Below, one piece after another: positions 22,701 to 36,129 of a stretch of 64,000 nt of DNA. The notes beneath the pieces are model-generated. The model was not told where the DNA came from. It worked only from the letters and a program-made list of their open reading frames with translations, and made no database searches. The position numbers were made by a program, and so were the translations under genes. The stretch's first letter is position 1. Each line of letters starts with the position of its first letter. Origin of the DNA: Cyclina sinensis (Eukaryota > Mollusca > Bivalvia > Venerida > Veneridae); assembly GCA_012932295.1 (NCBI GenBank), contig JAAONU010000008.1:36942949-37006948 (forward strand), in the 5' to 3' direction.

Positions 22701-25064
22701 CTAAGCGTATATATTGTAAATATTCTAAATTAAGTTTGTTTATATACAAAAGAAATGTTTAGCATATTTGAAAAATTGTTGAGTCACTGCGAATGGTTAC
22801 TTAGGTAGAGATGAGTCCAAATGAAAAACAAATCTATCTTACAGGTAAACATTTACCCTCAAATTTTGTTTTAAACTTAATATTGTTGTTAAATTTTACA
22901 AGAAATTATTTCAGTGCCTTATTTCTCTCTAAAGGAACTCGAAATGTATTTAAAATTCCAATGACAATTCTGATGTAGCTTCAATCCTTACAGACTTTAA
23001 AGGACAAAGGTTAAGTTAGCGTCACGGATTTTATGCGTGCGGTCCTACCACCCAAGACTGGCAGAATTTCTATCTGTAGTTTATTTTTGAATTGTGTGTG
23101 TGTTCATTATTATTATTATTATATTATTTATATATTTCATTTTCTTTAATTATCACATATATGACTTTTTTACAACTCCGTTTATTTCAAAATGGTTATA
23201 TGTTCTAAAATATCAATGTCAAATTATTCGACCCTTTCTATTCGGTTTAGATAAAGGTCAGAGAATTGCGTGAAACTTTTTTTTTATTTTTACGGTAAAC
23301 ACGTCCGAATATAAGCCACCTTGCCTGCCGTAAGAAAGACCTATTCATGAAAAACACTTGAATTGGTACTATAATGATATAATTAAAAGAATCATTCAAT
23401 GGCACATTGAGCGGTAAATATCATTTGTTGAAATTTAGATTAGGGTATATAGTTTTTATCACTTTTGAATGACTGGTGTTTTATAGCCCTGCGACAACTA
23501 CGGTCATTTTGGGCGCTTTGTCACCTTTGAATAAGAACGTTAAAGACGTCTTAGTTAACAGATGATTCCAGAACTCATTATATGATCATCGCCGTTACTA
23601 AGGACCTGTCCGCTATTACGAAACTAAAAGCACCTAACTATAGCGAAACCAATTCCTTACACAGGGTATGATATACATCATTAGAGTAAGAATAATTGTA
23701 ATTGTTATGTCAAGCATAAATTGTATAACCATTTTGTTGCTTTTACGTTTTTGTACCCATTTATAAAGATGAAAATGCAGGTCTAAAGCAGTATCTCTGA
23801 AAAAGATCAAACTGATTGTTATATACTCAAGACTGCAGTTCGAAAGAAAGCATTTATAAATATGTGTTTAAAATCATTATTACATTGCATTAGAAGCTCA
23901 CTTACTACATTTTCATCCAGTATCTAAAATTTAAATGATTTAACATTTTTCAAGTTATGAAAAAGTAGTTTTCTGAGTATTTTTAGGAACTTATCGCGAG
24001 CATTTGTTGCTTAAAGCTGCACATTGTTTCACTTTAGAAAATGATATGATGAAAATTATTTCAACATCTGCATCAATGATGTATAAAATGTGACTGGTTT
24101 GTGTACTAATGTAACATTTATCTCCATGATACTGAGAGGAAAGTGTGTCAGGATGTATGTTGCAAATGACATATGAACGGAATCATAATATAAAATCTCA
24201 ACAACACAAAAACAATAACTTAAAGGCATTTTAACGGGATTCTTAAAAAATAAGCATGTCATTCCGTCAAAAGAAAATATTTTTAACTTTTTTCCCCGAA
24301 AAATGAAGCTTGAATACATTTTTGTTCTTCAAATTATTATATTTGCTATAATTACTTAATTATAAGTTAAAGCTTATTCATAAATGAATTGACATTATTG
24401 CTAAATAAGGAGTGTCCTTTCATCAAGCAATTGTATTTTTGGTACCACAAATTAAGAAAAACGTTTTGCAACTTTTGTCGCCGAATACCCAGATTTAAGT
24501 CAAATATTCATTTGTAGTTTAAGAATACTGCAACAAGGTTTTGTTTAATGGAGATTTGATTTGTAAATTAAAGACAACAAGAAATAATATTATTTCTCAA
24601 TGAAATTGGTAAAACACCGTTTGTTAATTAAAAAAAGGCTACCTACATCATATTCTACCTTTTTGTTTGCACGACGGTGGCAGGGATCAGAGAGTTGATA
24701 AAGTTTTCTAGGGAAATCTTCAAAAAGAAACGTAAGAACTCAATCAGTCTCTTTTATTCCTGCCATCGTGTTCTTTCTGAATTGATTCCGAGTGCTCTGG
24801 TCTTAGTAAGGTCATTGAATACAAATTCTTTTCGTCCTACAATGCTATTAGCTTTTTTATGTTTCATATAATTCGTATTGTTTCTACTAAGTAAATATAA
24901 AACCCTTGAAGGTGTTCAAGAGACATGAAACAGAAAAGAAATGGGGATGGGGCAGACAGATATCATGTATGACCGTGACCTTGAACGAAGCCAACCAAAG
25001 CATCCGTTCTGCTTATTATGTGGTATCTGGTTTGTATTAAGCTCAATCATAAAAAAAAGTGTTA
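22701..25064. other. Intergenic, nothing recognised
   Basis: AT-rich, with an ATT microsatellite at about 23,108-23,130. Small open frames (for example 24,056-24,319 on the minus strand and 24,677-24,871) show no domain, codon bias or splice context. Confidence 0.4.
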
Positions 25065-26520
25065 AACTATGAAAATAAGAAACTGTATTGTGCATTCGTA
25101 GACTTTCGAAGAGCCTTTGATGTTGTCTACAGAAAAGTAATTTGACATAAACTGATAAGATACAGTGCATCTCTAAAAATTGTTAAAATATTACAGTCCA
25201 TGTATGAATGTATTAAGTCATGTATCAGAGTAAATGGTAACTTGCCTGACCTCTTTAAAAGTAACTCTGGCGTTTAACAGGGCGAGCCATAATCTCCCCT
25301 GTTATTCATATTATTTATCAATGAAATGTACGAATTTCAACTCAATGACGTAATCGAAATATTTACTGTAGACAATATACAGTTATTTTTACTGATGTTT
25401 GCAGATGATACTGTCTTGTTTTCGTACTCAAAGGAAGGTCTACAATTAATGGTTAAAAAACTTAATCTTTATTGTACAACATGGGGTATAACTGTAAATA
25501 CATATAAAACTGTTGTTATGGTGTGCAAAAAGAGCAGTAGACCAGAAAATATCGATTTATTCTATGGTCAATACAAATTCAGTATTGTGACAAAATTTAC
25601 ATATTTTACGTGTCACGCTGTCAGCAAATGGTTCCTTTTTTCAAGCACAGAAATCTTTATCAAGACAGGCGCTTAAAGCTATATCTTTATTATATGAATT
25701 GTTTGATAATTTATATATGGATTTAGCAGAAAAAAATTAGACTGTTTGACTCAGTAATTCTCCTGATTTTGAATTACGGGTCGAAGTATGGGGTTTTCAC
25801 AAAGCACCTGTCATAGAAAAAGTCCAGCAGAAGTGTATGAAAATGTATCATATGTACGTCAGCAAACGTCAAACTTAGCAGTCCACGGTGAACTTGGAAA
25901 AGTTCCACTTATAGTTTGAGACAAATAAGTATAGTTAAATACTGGTATAGAATTTCGAAATATCAAGATTCGTTGATGTTTAAACTTTTTAATGCAAAAG
26001 ATGACCAAGGCGATTATATAAACAAATGGTCTGTAACAGTAAAAGAGCTGCTAGAAAATCTGGGTTTTTGCATTTTATGGAATATACAAGATGTTTCAAA
26101 TTTACAAATAAATGCTGTTGTACAGAGAATTTATTATCAATATCTACAAAAATGGTTTTGCGAATTAAGAAACTCTCCAAAATTAGACACGTATTGTACA
26201 TTTAAAACTGATTTTAGTTATGAGAAATATTTAAGTTTAATATTAAACGAAAAACATAGAATAGGATTTACAAGGTTAAGATGTTCTGCTCATAGATTAT
26301 TTATAGAAGAAGGTAGATATAGAAATATTGAAAGAAATAATAGAATCTGACAGTGTGTAAATTGTAACATGAACCAAGTAGAAAATGAGTATCATTTTCT
26401 TTTAATATGTCCTAAGTATAGAGATCTTAGGAAAGAATGTTTACCCACTATTATTGTGCTGTGCCTACTATTAATAAATCCAAATGCCTCATGGACACTC
26501 AATGTTCCCAACTTTTGAAT
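25065..26520 (+). mobile_element. Decayed non-LTR retrotransposon (LINE), reverse transcriptase and C-terminal region
   Basis: Conceptual translation with several stops and frame changes shows reverse-transcriptase landmarks in order: AFVDFRRAFD (about 25,090), GV-QGEP-SPLLFILFINEM (about 25,268-25,325), and FADDTVLFS with the FADD active site (about 25,400). Then comes the C-terminal block RLRCSAHRLFIEEGRY (about 26,273-26,320), and a CxxC...H...C knuckle in CVNCNMNQVENEYHFLLICP (about 26,356-26,415). The longest intact pieces are 25,326-25,676 and 25,916-26,350. The endonuclease region is not visible, so the copy is 5'-truncated or too decayed. It cannot be functional. Confidence 0.85.
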
Positions 26521-27085
26521 AAAACAGCTAAATTTATTTATCTAGCTAGCTCAATACGTGAGTCCTTTGTTTGAAATATCACCATATAATGATAGTTTAG
26601 AATGAGTCAGATTGAAATATACAAATGATTTTTATCTAGTTTACCGTTTAAATAATATTTTGAAAAATACTAAAATAGCATATAGTTAATACAACTGTAG
26701 TATATAATGAATTTAAATGTTATATTATCTGTAATATTATATACTGTAGTATATAATGAATTTAAATGTTATATTATCTGTAATATATATGCGGATATAT
26801 TTAATATAATAATTATATGTTTATCCAACTATTATTGTGTTTGGCCTACTATTAATAAATTCAAATGCCTCATAACACTTAATGTTATCAACTTTTGAAT
26901 AAAACAGCTAAATTTATTTATTTAGCTAGCTCAATACGTGAGCCCTTAGTTTGAAATATCACCATATTACGATAGTTAAAGATGAGTAAGAATGATGTTT
27001 ATCTAGTTTACCGTTTACAAAATATTTTAAAAATACTGCAATATCATATAGTTAATAGTATATAATGAATATAGATGTTATATTT
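26440..27085. repeat. Two-unit tandem duplication (period about 383) of the LINE 3' tail
   Basis: The block starting CCCACTATTATTGTGCTGTG (26,445) recurs from about 26,828, including AACTTTTGAATAAAACAGC and GCTAGCTCAATACGTGAG. Within unit 1 a 49-base segment starting TATATAATGAATTTAAATG (26,701 and 26,750) is duplicated again. Confidence 0.85.
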
Positions 27086-29269
27086 ATGTCAGGTTTTTTT
27101 CTGAATGAATGCTGAAAAGACATTCACCCGTTTTCATGCCTAAACTAGAATTTTACATTATAAAAATTCTTTAACTAAATACAAAGTACACCAGCAAATC
27201 TTCGGTGCACAACATGATTTTTGCAATCTACAGATTTCTCATTGAAAAAGACCATTTTACCTTTCAAGCGACGGATTGTTGACAAAAATGGTCCGCGAGA
27301 GAGCATAAAACAGATGCGCGATGACGTAGTATCCTACCATTGTAAATAACTTTTGGTTCATAAAAGTGCTGACCCAATAACGTTCAGTCAGTGAAAACTT
27401 AAACACGTTATAATTTAATATCAAATAAGGGAAAGTGACATTTTTCGTCTGCTACCGTTTTGACGCGGTTTCGAAATTGTATCGCCAATGAAAATCAGGC
27501 TTAATTGCATAATGCAACTCACTTACGAATAATTAAGTCCTTGTTTTAATAAGAATGACAATTATTGCATAAGGACTGATAAAACAGCATATTAAACATT
27601 TCTTAAACATTTCGCATCGATGTAATAACCTTTTAATATCTTATTTTATGAAATGAAGCGATACCGAGTAATGCAATAATTCATTTGCAGATATGTCCCA
27701 TTGCTCATTGTTCATGTGAATGATGTATAATTTATCAACTAGTCTATATGCATGTTATCTTTATATATCCATGTGCGGAATCTTTTTTTTCACTATTTTA
27801 TTGTTATAAATATGTACATACTTTTCTCAAAAATATTTAACCGCAAATGATGGCGATGAACATTGTAAAATGTTTAAGCCAATAAAACTTTTGAAAACTT
27901 TTGAATTTTGATAATATTTTTACCAAATTATATAAACATGTAATACATTTTGCCCATCATGTGAACTATTAGCTAAATATCAGCACGATATTGTTAGAAT
28001 TTATATCCGTAACTAAAAATACAGTAGGAAAGCAATGAAGAACATGCTACCATCAAAATCGGTGATAGTAAAACTTCTGTCCGATTTCACTAAACGTATT
28101 AGGAAAGTCAAGTGGAATGAATCTGGTGCGACATATCTATGCAATAGTCGACGAACTGCATCAACGGTAGACTGAACGAGAATGAATCACAAATCAATTT
28201 GAATCAATTTCAAAAGGAAATCACAAATGCAGAGTAACTTATACAGACGTCTGATATTTCATTGTGACATTGTCTTTGATATACAAATAAAAAAGTTATC
28301 TGTTATTTGTGTTTTACAGGTAGAAAAAATCATGTTGTGTTTTATTGCTCTTTTTGCAAGATTAAAAATTCTTACTGACAACAAATTAAATTAAACTCTT
28401 GACACCAAGTTTCAAATAAAGAAACACAAAGTTTTGTCCAAGAACTTCGTGACAAATTAACTTTTGCAATGAGGGAATAAAACGAAAACATGTTTTATGA
28501 TTTTTTTTATAATTATAATATCAACAAGATACATTGAATTCATATAATATAAGTTAAACATTACACTATACACAAAAAACCCATACAAATGATGTTCTAT
28601 GTTTGGCCTAAAACACGACGTCTTAACGTCCAACTAAAATCCCTCTTCAAAATATTACTCAGTACCTCAAAAATTCTCCTATGGTGTCTCAAACACAAAC
28701 CAGTCTGCAGTAAACCGTCTGTTTATTGTCTGTGTAGCCGACACAAGCGTTTCTCCTGACCTGAACTGTGACCTCGTACATGCTCCTTAACCTGAAAGAA
28801 GGAAGTAAAATGTAGTGACGTCCGGCATTTTCCTTTTCAGTGTTCATAAAATTACGATTCCATTTATACATAAGGATACGGGGAACGTCTATAAAACTGT
28901 GTGTGCTCTGCACTTTCTTGCCTATAACTGTGATATTCCAGCGTTTGCACAAAGATGTTTACTGTCTGCTGCTCTTCAAAAGCTTCCGACGTTCTCATCA
29001 CAGTAAAAATGAAAACTATCCTGATTTGACGAAAGCTAAATATTGTTTAAGTGAGGTCGGTTACAGTTTTGTACTAGACGTTAACGTCCAAATTCAAAAT
29101 GGTCGACGTAGTACGTAAAACTTACGTCATAACAAATGGCATAAATATAACCACATAAAAGCACATATCTTCATATTCTGCGATGTATCCTCTTGACTTT
29201 AAGACACTTTGTATAGGTTTTGACAACGAGAAATAAAAGTTCCTAACAAAGTACACAAAGACCCATGTA
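27086..29269. other. Intergenic, nothing firmly recognised
   Basis: AT-rich. Overlapping open frames at 28,689-29,118 on both strands are not supported by splice sites or a clear family. Related strings GACGTCTTAACGTCCAAC (28,617) and GACGTTAACGTCCAAATTC (29,078) may be remnants of a transposon. Confidence 0.35.
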
Positions 29270-29760
29270 GCATGAATAGCGCCTTCTTAATTTTGTTTTT
29301 CAGTCCATAATTTTTGATGATTTATAAGTTCCCGTTTAAGTCTATATGTACCAAATATGATCAATGATACTGATATCCGGACTTTGGGCTGGACATAGCA
29401 CTGGTTTTATACCGCTTCCAGCATTGCATTCAGATACTGTGCATGCTCTATGTAAAGGGACATAATTGTCATGGAAAAAAAAATTCTATCGGTGAAATGC
29501 CGAGCAGTTGTAGGCGAAAGATTATCTTCTAGTTCTTGTATATAGCTTTGAGCATTTTGCACTTAATTTCGCTCTATAACAACAATCGTTCCAACACCTT
29601 CATATGTAACACAGTCCATCTTGTTACACAAAACTTTGGAGTGGATTGGCTAGCAAGAAAACATGGAGAGTACTCTTTACAAATACATATCCGCAGTCTT
29701 TCTCCTGTTTGCTTTACACCATCACATTCTCCCTGCCAATTCTAATACATTTCCTGACAC
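29270..29760 (-). mobile_element. Tc1/mariner-type transposase relic
   Basis: Read on the minus strand, the degenerate frames give TYEGVGTIVVIE, then YIQELEDNLSPTTARHF. About 100 bases further on comes CPAQSPDISIIDHIW, which matches the Tc1/mariner ending AQSPDLNPIEHLW and includes the last catalytic-region Asp. Frameshifts and stops interrupt it (for instance a poly-A tract at about 29,476). I cannot identify paired terminal inverted repeats. Confidence 0.75.
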
Positions 29761-31342
29761 TCCTTCTATGATACCATTCATGTAATTATTTCTGAATAGT
29801 GTACACTTTGAACCAGATGAGACCCCTGGGCAGACTGATTAAAACTTAAGTCCAGATAAATTTCCCATTCTGTTAAACTTAAGCTGTTTGAATAAATCCT
29901 GAGAGTTACAACTGTTATTTTTGAAAGTGCCCAAATTCTGGCAATTTTTCCACATCACCACGTTGCCCTAATCTATTAATAATAGTAGTGAGAATAGTCT
30001 TGGGTATTTTCAATCACCTGGATATTTAAGACTAACGAGCCCCTGAATAAAACAAAAAAAACAATATATATATTAAATATATATATATATATAAGACAAC
30101 ATGATGTTATTATGTCATTTAACATTATGTACAATATTCGGATGTTATAATTTCTCAAAAATTTGATTTTGTTTTGACATTTTTATTTTTCCTTTATGCA
30201 GGTTTTCTGACGTGACGCTTCAGACGTTCACTTCTGGCACAATTCTGTGCTTCAGTTTTTCACGAATGACGTTTTATTATCATTATAGGGCATCCAAGTG
30301 ATGCTATGAGGCATACATATGCACATATAAGAGAAAACGTAAGCCATGCATGAAAAATATATCAATTCAAAACTCTCGATTTCGACGTGCGCCGCTAAGC
30401 AGAACTTCCTTGTTATTGAAAGTTGAGTTTGGTTATTACTAGGGAGTATTTGTTTTCGACTGATGTTAAAACAATGACTTAATATGAACTGCTGAATTTA
30501 GTTGTTTTTTTTTTCATTTTAAAGTTGAGTTTAATGAAGGAACAGTTCATTTTTGTTTATTTAACTTGTGTTTTGACAAACTCACCTAATGTGTTTCTTT
30601 TTAGTACAAAATTGTCAAAAGCTGGAATTTCTTGTATAGTTTTGCACGGAAGTTAATCTTATCTGACCTAATCGATTGTTTTGGAGCCATTGTGATGATA
30701 ATATTTCCTTTCTTCGTTTCCAAAAATATGTCGAAGTTATGTTCGTTTCATATTTACATGACCAAATGTCATTCCGTTATATCTTAGAGTATTAAAAGGT
30801 GAATGTGTGTAGTAATAAAGAGTACAGTAACTGTTTATTTCTGTTTATTTCAATTATTTAATGCAACTCCATGATGTCTCTCAATGTTTAATAATGACTT
30901 CATAGCTTCATTGTCAAAACCTGATTGCCTGCAAATTTCAGGTTTTTTTTCACGATGAAATTAATGCAGCAAATAACATATGCCAAGATTTCCATGAAGT
31001 CAGGTGCATAAATATTTGTTTGTGTAGATCAAACACTTATACTTTCTTTCTTTAAGGTAATATCATTTCGTTGCAAGTAATATTTATTTGAACTATAATA
31101 ACAAAAACTCCAGCAGCTTCCATCTATTTGTTTTATATACTCCTTAATGTAATCTTTTTCCATATTTAGAAACACAGCTGACCTGGATTTCAATTTCTGC
31201 ACAAGGCTAGAATTATTTATACAGTGTCTTGGTGTCGGGTGAAGCAGTCTCTTTCGTCGTTTAAACACAGTGAACATTAGCCAAAAGCTTTGTCGCGAAT
31301 TGTCTCGAGATCATCTTTACGTCTACAGTGTTGTTTTAAATA
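29761..31342. other. Intergenic 5' of receptor copy 3
   Basis: An AT dinucleotide run lies at about 30,062-30,092. The flank does not resemble those of copies 1 and 2: neither the ATGCGCAT palindrome nor the CAGCTCGTTG promoter block is present, and no TATA box stands out near 31,343. Confidence 0.4.
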
Positions 31343-34108
31343 ATGGCATTGAATATTTTGGAAGTAGTTTTGTTTTTATTTCCGGTGTGTTATCACATTG
31401 TTCATGTGTCAAGCTTTCAGCAAGCCTACGATTATGCAGAGGATGACATTGGTACTGATCTTGATGGAATGAAACAATTATTTAATGACACCTTGACTTG
31501 GTATATATCTTTTCTATCTTATATATATATCAGCATTTGTAAAAGATAATGTTTTACTAATATGCATACGAACAGGGCAAATAAAATGTTAAAAAAAATA
31601 TATTCGCAAGAAAGAATTCATCTAAATTTATTTAGAGCTTACAGTATATTATATATTATACTGAGATATTATACAGTAATATAAACATTTTACAATTATA
31701 TTCATCCAATTATATATTTATCACATTTGATTAAATATTTGTATAGAACTCTGGCAAACAGAAAAAAACATGATTAAAAACAAGCGATCTTTTCAACAGA
31801 TGTCTTTAAAATAGAATTTGTTGTTCATAGCATGAAACACTTCAACGAATGTAATTATACGATTTGAAATAGGAAAACAGGCCTCTTTATTATTTTGTTA
31901 TATGTGGTCACTTAATTACACAACATTATTAAAAAAAATCATGTAACTATAAAAATAGCAAATGTTAAATTATCTGTTTTAACGAAATATTATTTTGATT
32001 AATATGGCTTAAAGTTGCTAGAGCTTTTTCTATCTTGTTAGGTTGTCACTTTGTATCTTTTAAGTTTTGTATATTAGGTACGATAGAAGAATCCGACCTC
32101 GGCTTGACCAATCGCAGGTCATTGAAGTCATCACATCGTTTGTTCCACAGAGTTTGTTAGAATTTGATACATCAGAACAGAAATTTTCTATTCTTGGTTA
32201 CTTCCGTGTTCGTTGGAATGATGAAGTTATTGTATGGAACCCAATAGATTACGTCAACACAAATTTTATCAAGGTACCAATGTCAGAGATATGGAAACCT
32301 AGCCTGATTATATTAAAGGTAAATATTATAACTTCAGGGCACCCGGTATTGCTCGCAAAGTGCTGTAAAACATAATTAGGTGATGCTTTACTGATGTTTC
32401 CACATGTTGAGAAAACTTGAAAAAAATAGTTTCTTTATTCACAATGATTTAAAATTTAATATTGAGTTCAAGACACGTGCATAACTTGAAACTGTCTTTT
32501 TCTACATGCTTATGGTGGATCGACGAGTGTTCCTTATTATCTCTAAGTATTATATGTTCTTTAAAGATGGAGTCGTTAAATTTGATAGCATCAAAAAAGA
32601 AAATATGCATTGTCGCCAACATAAAACACTCCTTGCAGCAAGCTCACATTGGAAAATACATTTTTTTTTTCAAGCGGGGAATTCATTTTTTATTGTAATA
32701 GTGTTGTATTCTGGTAACTACACATATCATTTTTATATAGAAACATATTTAGCGAACATTTAAACCCGAACTTTCTAGAAATCGCATTTCAAGAACCGCT
32801 TCATAAAAAATTGACATCAGTTAAAAAAATAACCATCAACTAAGTTTCGAATGACAAAATAAAAATTAGAAAATGAATAAATACACTGTTGTGTCAGACC
32901 AGGTCTGTTTAAACAAAATATTTCATAGTTTCAGCAGATATATTTTACCAAAGAGTATTATTAATTGTTTATAATAACAAACTTTAATTCTACATTATGT
33001 AGTAAGATATGTGTTCTCCCCTTTCTTTGTTTATAAAAGGCGTTTGACGGAGATGGTGTCGTTGGAAACAGTAAAACAGATATATCAAAGATCTCGTCTC
33101 AAGGGGTGGTCCAGTGGGTTCCGGAAGGCATTTACAGGTTCATAGAATATCATTCTTTAAAAGCTACCTGCGAAAATAATAATTGATTTTTTTCTTCCTG
33201 AGCTAAAAGGTTTCGATTCAATATCCAATTATATTAGATAATACTATAGATGATATGATACTAAATAAAAAAATATTTAATAAATAAAATTGCTTAAACA
33301 TTCATATCCATTTCTTTTCATTATTTTCAGTGTCGTTTGTCACGTTGACATAAAGTATTACCCATTCGATGAACAAGTATGCACTATCACGTACTACGTC
33401 TCTGACGAAACAATCAGTACTGTTGTGTTGGACCATCCTGAAGATGTCAATTTAGATGAATTCACAGAAAACTCAGCATGGGAAGTAACCAGCATAACAC
33501 GGATACGATACCTGAAATACAACACTTACCACATTGATGTAGAATTTCGCCTTCGAAGGAGAGCTAACTTTGCAACATTTACACTGATTATGCCTTTGCT
33601 CATGTTGGCTTTCTTGAATATATGTATGTTCTTAGTTCCCATTGGTTCAGGAGAAAAGGGATCTTTTGCTATCACGATTTTTCTCTCCTATGGTATCTTT
33701 GTCACTATTGTTAGTGATACGCTGCCCGACAACTCTCTACAAATCTCTTACTTTCTTCTATTTATCATCGTCCTACTCTTCATGAGTGTCTTGTCAGTCC
33801 TGTACACCATCATCCAGGCAAAGCTCATGGCTAGTATTGGTGACAAAGAATGCACCGTTAACTGTCTCCGTCCTAAAAAACACCCCAAAAACAAGGTTGT
33901 ACCAGGAGCAGAAGGCGGTGGGGATTCTTATAATGATCCAGATTTCTTTACTGAAGCAGATGATAGAAACGAGTCCTACACATGGGGAATGTTCCTCGAG
34001 AAACTGGATGTCGTCATATTCATCTTTTTCTTTACGATCATACTCCTGGCAACCGCGGGTTTCTTCAGCCTAATACTGCAAAGAATCAGTGAAACATCAT
34101 TGAAATAA
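31343..34108 (+). CDS. Cys-loop (nicotinic-receptor-like) ion channel subunit, copy 3, intact
   Basis: Exons 31,343-31,500, 32,078-32,318, 33,040-33,137 and 33,331-34,108 give 424 residues, with the same intron phases as copies 1 and 2. It has a hydrophobic signal peptide of about 1-25 (cut near VHVSS), a ligand-binding domain with RWNDEVIVWNPIDY, a Cys-loop (13 residues between Cys), M1-M3 nearly identical to copy 2, a divergent cytoplasmic loop and M4. The M2 start GSGEKGSFAITIFLSYG keeps the cation-type Glu at -1'. The vicinal Cys pair and the loop A and B aromatics are missing, as in its paralogues. It has a sequon NDT in exon 1 but not the NTS sequon of copy 2 (VITSF here). Introns and flanks do not align with the other copies, so it is an older duplicate. 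An AATAAA lies at 34,153-34,158. Confidence 0.93.
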
Positions 34109-35694
34109 AAACGGAGTTTTGCGCTCTTTAAATGATAGTATCAGACAGAAATAATAAAATTTCTGATGCTGAGGCATCAGTGAAAATCGTTGAAATAATC
34201 ATAGATTTGATCATCTAAAACATTTCAGTATAAAAGTTATGCTTTAATTAAAGCTTATCGTCATTTCCAACTGTTAAATTACCTTTTTATATAAATAACT
34301 GAAAACTGAACTAACATTTACAGCAGCTTATTGTTAACCTATATATATTCATGTAAATAGAAAAAATCATCGCCGTAATTCCAGATTGATATAAGTAAAA
34401 TATTTGGCTATATTGAGTGTTAAGTAGCTTTGTTTTCGTCTCGTCGGTGAAAATTAATTCCTTGTGGAACTATTCTTTACAGACAAAAACTCAATTCAAC
34501 GAAAACATAAGTCACGTTTAGTAGCTAGCGGTTCAATCTTTAAAATGCCATTTTCTCGAATATATCAAAATGGTTCATACTTGCTTGATATACGTCGACG
34601 ATATGTCCAAACAAGTTGTGTAAAATGAACGATTGGTGTATAATCTACATTTTTTTCTGCTTTTTTAAATGTTTATTTTATTTTTAATTTAGTTTCTTGT
34701 ATTTAGATATTTCTTTTTATGATTTTTTTTAAACAAAAGGTGTGTTTTTATCTTTTTTTATTAAACATATTTTGAAGACAGACATATTTTGTGTTACTTG
34801 TCCTGAAAAAAATGGTCTTTACTTACGCGAGCACTATTTTGTTTAATTGAGTTGTGCTTGTGTGAGCACGCGTGGTTTTGCAGGGTAAGGAGTTCTGTCT
34901 CGGGGTAAACTGAAAGACCAGAAAGAAAACATACAAATGGAAGACATAGAGAGTCCAACTGGGTTATCGGTTTACGCATATACCTTTACATATATTTTGA
35001 AAAATGCAAAAGTGCTAAAAATATAATTATATCAGTTAGAATTGCCTATCGCAGTCACTACACTGACAAAGATTTGTACTTGTTGAATTGACACACAATC
35101 GATACAATGTAACTAAGGGCATTATTACATTATTACAAATCACCTATTAACGGTCTGAATTGTCTACCTACCACCAAAACAAATAGTTCTATCGATTCAA
35201 ACATTTACAATAAAATTTACCCACTAAGAATTTCAGTGATCATTTAGCAATATAGAAATTTCTTTTATCTTTCTAACTACTGTGGTTTGAGATATAGTTG
35301 CTTTTTGTTTAATTTTCTGTCTAATGCTCTATGTAGTGCAGTAATACAAGATCATTTCTAATATTAAAATATACGTTATTCATCGTCTACTAGCCTACTC
35401 AGGTGTGTTCCGGTCATGACCTGGCCTATTAACGCAACGATTCAGTTTGATTAGAAAACACTAAGGGTTATAGTTTAATATTTTGGATGTAGCATAAATT
35501 ATTGATTGATCTGGTTGTACTTGGTCTTTCATCTATCTGTTTAGACTTTTAATTTCTAAAGCAGACTTACAAAACGTGGCCAAATTTGCAAAAAAGAAGA
35601 TATTAGATAATATGAAATTCTTGTACGGCACGAGAAAATTTAAAAGATGTGGATTCAAAGACAATCGATCCATCAGTTTTTGTACACTCTGATT
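34109..35694. other. Intergenic downstream of receptor copy 3
   Basis: AATAAA at 34,153-34,158 is a plausible polyadenylation signal for copy 3. No other feature recognised. Short open frames (such as 34,794-34,979 on the minus strand) are unsupported. Confidence 0.4.
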
Positions 35695-36129
35695 TTAAAG
35701 GGGCTGTGCTCCAGATGACAAAAAAAAAAGTTTTCTTGTATTATAAATTTCTTGTAATATTTATGACTAATGCTTAAAAATAACTTACTGACAAAAAATA
35801 AGTCAAATAATTACATTATAAATTGTTTTTTTTTTCCTTTCAAAGTGCTATACCGTAACGCGACGGTATAACTATATCGTATAACATTTAAAGTAAATAT
35901 CTGTAATATCACATGCGGCGATGGTGGTGACAGTAAAAGCATTGGAAATATTTTGTTAACATGAGGGTCCAGAGTTCAAATCAGGCTGGAGCGAAAATAT
36001 TTTTTTTATTCTATTTTGACTTTTATAATCAGTTTTGAAGTAAAATATTATGTTGTTATTATCTCACGGCATCTAAATATATAATTTATGAAAAAAAAAT
36101 ACGTCCAATCTGGAGTACAGCCTCTTTAA
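35695..36129. mobile_element. TTAA-flanked MITE with tRNA-like B-box, family B
   Basis: TTAA at 35,695-35,698 and 36,126-36,129 brackets 427 bases. Terminal inverted repeats are AGGGGCTGTGCTCCAGAT on the left and, reverse-complemented, AGAGGCTGTACTCCAGAT on the right. The interior order is as in family A (9.2 kb): a hairpin ACCGTAACGCGACGGT (about 35,851), then a B-box-like GAGTTCAAATC (about 35,973), then a T-run. Sequence outside these modules differs from family A, so it is a separate but similarly built family. There is no coding capacity. Confidence 0.75.

Noticed and set aside
28689..29118. Overlapping open frames on both strands, one with YEVTVQV resembling a fibronectin III strand
   Set aside because: Too short, no flanking exons, no consistent frame, and transposon debris nearby.
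33786..34073. 95-codon open frame inside receptor copy 3
   Set aside because: Shadow in another frame of exon 4.
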